64,000 nt of DNA, from assembly GCA_018222605.1 (NCBI GenBank), contig JAAEZZ010000001.1:372001-436000 (forward strand), written 5' to 3'. Numbering within the stretch: the first letter of the stretch is position 1; each line of letters begins with the position of its first letter. Shown in pieces: positions 62,480 through 64,000 of this stretch. The notes below the pieces were generated by a model that saw only the letters and a list, made by a program, of their open reading frames with translations, did not search any database and was not told where the DNA came from. This DNA is from Alphaproteobacteria bacterium. Its GTDB lineage: Bacteria > Pseudomonadota > Alphaproteobacteria > Caulobacterales > Hyphomonadaceae. The translations under genes were made by a program, and so were the position numbers.

Positions 62480-62677
62480 GGGCGTTTGTGCGCGTGCAGT
62501 CATCCTTCGACGTCGCTCGGGATGAGCTCATGTTCTGGGGCGGTGACAAAGAGGTGAGCTTGCGCACAGTCCCCAGAAGCGCCATGCAGGAGATGAGCGT
62601 AAACACCGGAGGCCGCCATTCCGAATTCATCTTCCCCTCAGCCTGCGAGGACTGAGCAGCTTTCAGCTTATGAAAGC

Positions 62678-63424
62678 GTGGCCCTGCGGCATGTGGTGGG
62701 AGAGTTTTCGACGCGTGTCCTGCCCGTGCTTGAGAAGGATGACGTTCATGTCTGGCTACTGCCAAGCCCGTGCCCTGCGCCGGCAATGGAGGCGCTGGCG
62801 AGCGTGCTCTCGGCACAAGAACGCGCGCGGGCCAAGCGTCTGGTCATGCCGGAGCACCGCGTGCGCTTCACCGCGTTTCATGGCCTGACGCGGTACATCC
62901 TCAGCGCCTATGGTGCAGACGCGCCAGACGCGCTGAGCTTTGATCTTGGCCCGAAGGGCAAACCGGCGCTCGCCGCAAGTGACGGCACGGCGCTGAGTTT
63001 CAATTTGTCTCATTCTGCTGACCTGGCGGTGCTGGCCGTCAGCCCTGAGGGAGAGCTGGGTGTGGACATTGAAGCGGTTCGCCAGATCGATCAGATGCAG
63101 GCACTGGCCCGCAACACATTCGCGCCTGCCGAGACGGCCGCCATTCTGGCCTTATCTGAGGCGCAGCAAATGGAAGCCTTCCTGACCTGCTGGACTCGCA
63201 AGGAGGCCCTGATCAAGGCTGATGGCCGCGGCATGGGCGTGCCGCTGAAGGCGTTTGAGGTGGCGGTCGATCCAGCCGCCCCAGCCCGCCTGTTGCGCGC
63301 AAAGGGGAACGCCAAAAGCCTGCTTCAGTTTGAGTTGCAGGACCTGCCTGCCCTACCGGGCTACAAAGGCGCGCTGGCCATGAGCAGACCGGGATGCGCT
63401 CTGAAATGCTTCCAACTGGTCTGA
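62678..63424 (+). CDS. Sfp-type 4'-phosphopantetheinyl transferase
   Basis: A 248-residue enzyme that moves phosphopantetheine from CoA to a carrier-protein serine. The metal-binding GVDIEAV (Asp130, Glu132) and WTRKEALIKADG (Glu176, Lys180) are both present, and FNLSHSADL is the CoA-site motif. It is the length of Sfp-type rather than AcpS enzymes, and so suits PKS ACPs. The start is GTG at 62678 with a weak ribosome site. It converges on the usp gene with 4 bp between stops. Confidence 0.94.
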   Translation: MALRHVVGEFSTRVLPVLEKDDVHVWLLPSPCPAPAMEALASVLSAQERARAKRLVMPEHRVRFTAFHGLTRYILSAYGADAPDALSFDLGPKGKPALAASDGTALSFNLSHSADLAVLAVSPEGELGVDIEAVRQIDQMQALARNTFAPAETAAILALSEAQQMEAFLTCWTRKEALIKADGRGMGVPLKAFEVAVDPAAPARLLRAKGNAKSLLQFELQDLPALPGYKGALAMSRPGCALKCFQLV

Positions 63425-63428
63425 TGCG

Positions 63429-63869
63429 CTAGCGGACAACAAAGACCGAGCATTTGGATTTCAGTGATATATTGGACGCCTTGGAGCCGAGCACATGCTC
63501 GACCAGCTTTGTCGGGCCGGACTGCAGGATGATGAGATCGATCTTGCGCTTCTCGGCGACGCGGACGACTTCATACACCACGGATTCATGCACGGTGAAC
63601 AAGGGCTCTATCGTGACACCCAGTTTCTCGGACTGGCGACGGGCATATTCCAGGAAATCCGGTTTGCGCTTCTCCGGCACATCCGCGATGTGCTTGCCCA
63701 GCGGGTAGGCCACCGTCATCAGGGTAAGGTTGGCCGACATGGCTTTGGCCATCCATGCCGCCAGATTCAGCGCCTTGTCGGCATGGTCCTTATGCTTCAT
63801 GTCGACCAGAACAAGGATGTTCTGTGCCTCGAAGTTCAGGTCTTCCAGCGTCACTTCCGTCTCTGACAT
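63429..63869 (-). CDS. Universal stress protein (UspA family)
   Basis: A 146-residue UspA-like protein. ILVLVDMKHKDHADKALNLAAWMA is the N-terminal strand-helix, and the C-terminal stretch VEHVLGSKASNISLKSKCSVFVV resembles the nucleotide-contact motif GSxxxxVxxxxxCxVxVV with changes. It follows the BCCT-like gene with its start 2 bp past the stop (AGGAGGAATAGGAATG), so the two are co-expressed; USP domains are often linked to transporters. Confidence 0.9.
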   Translation of the reverse strand: MSETEVTLEDLNFEAQNILVLVDMKHKDHADKALNLAAWMAKAMSANLTLMTVAYPLGKHIADVPEKRKPDFLEYARRQSEKLGVTIEPLFTVHESVVYEVVRVAEKRKIDLIILQSGPTKLVEHVLGSKASNISLKSKCSVFVVR

Positions 63870-63871
63870 TC

Positions 63872-64000
63872 CTATTCCTCCTGGGCGGCAATCTGCGCCG
63901 CTTTCCTGGCTGTCCGCTTTTCGTCCAGTAATCCGAGTAGCAGGCTGACACATGCCAGCAACAGGATCAGCGCAAAAGGGGTCGCCGTTGCGATGATGCC
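63872..64000 (-). CDS. C-terminal end of a probable BCCT-type transporter, cut by window edge
   Basis: Only 42 residues are visible, ending at TAG (63872-63874). They consist of a hydrophobic membrane segment (TPFALILLLACVSLLLGLLDE) and a charged tail rich in Ala and Glu. Betaine/choline/carnitine transporters end this way, with an xPFxxxLLLxxxSL helix and a cytoplasmic tail. The universal stress protein gene follows directly. The family is suggested by this end only. Confidence 0.4.
   Translation of the reverse strand, partial: GIIATATPFALILLLACVSLLLGLLDEKRTARKAAQIAAQEE

Noticed and set aside
62148-62816. Minus-strand frame over the repeat element and the start of the PPTase gene
   Set aside because: It crosses the repeat and overlaps two better-supported genes. 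Only its first 30 codons look protein-like.
1-64000. CRISPR arrays, prophage or insertion sequences
   Set aside because: No regular direct repeats with spacers, no transposase or integrase, and no phage structural genes were seen.

Overview
The window looks like chromosomal DNA of an alphaproteobacterium of the Caulobacterales type, most plausibly Hyphomonadaceae-like. The evidence is a MipZ-type division ATPase, a PopZ-type polar organiser next to valS and a tolC homologue, the tsaE-amgK-murU-addB-addA-trxA gene string, and GC-rich coding sequence throughout. No phage, insertion sequence or CRISPR array was recognised. The genus is inferred from gene content only.

Layout. (1) 1-10.7 kb: a type I polyketide synthase operon on the + strand. 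It runs from the 3' part of one PKS (DH-cMT-KR-ACP), through an EamA/DMT membrane protein, into a complete KS-AT-DH-ER-KR-ACP module, with 4-bp ATGA overlaps at both junctions. No thioesterase is visible. A Sfp-type phosphopantetheinyl transferase that could activate the carrier proteins lies at 62.7 kb. (2) 10.7-18.2 kb: a candidate structured RNA, a very hydrophilic small protein, tRNA-Lys, a lipoprotein, tgt (with two zinc-ligand cysteines replaced), an amidohydrolase, mipZ with a small upstream gene, panC and hisC. (3) 18.2-31.9 kb: a xylan/xylose utilisation locus. It holds two LacI-type regulators, xylA, xylB, an aldose epimerase, GH10 xylanase, GH43, GH3 and an MFS sugar porter. An identical 16-bp operator-like sequence sits in two divergent promoter regions (xylB/epimerase and GH10/GH43), and a different perfect palindrome precedes the sugar porter. 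(4) 32-45.6 kb: housekeeping and envelope genes (DUF3137-like protein, isoaspartyl peptidase, valS, popZ, tolC, a divergent PCMT-like protein, tRNA-Cys, a candidate sRNA, tRNA-Asn, an ExoD-like protein, sdaA, a flavoprotein monooxygenase, a zinc-finger protein and an ABC ATPase). (5) 45.6-54.9 kb: a tightly overlapping minus-strand operon tsaE-amgK-murU-addB-addA followed by trxA. (6) 55-64 kb: a ferredoxin reductase/ferredoxin pair, an acyl-CoA thioesterase-like protein, a membrane-anchored TIR-domain protein lacking the usual acidic residue, ychF, an ATP-grasp-like protein, a crotonase, a palindromic intergenic repeat, the phosphopantetheinyl transferase, a universal stress protein, and the end of a probable BCCT transporter cut by the window edge.

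How the parts work together. Secreted or lipoprotein GH10, GH43 and GH3 enzymes would break xylan down to xylose. The MFS porter imports it, the epimerase interconverts anomers, and XylA and XylB feed xylulose 5-phosphate to the pentose phosphate pathway, probably under control of the two LacI proteins. AmgK and MurU recycle cell-wall MurNAc, and AddAB process double-strand breaks. The least explained items are the PKS operon with an embedded transporter, the two candidate RNAs, the zinc-site-altered Tgt, the TIR protein and the orphan ATP-grasp protein. All functional calls rest on motif reading, not on database searches.
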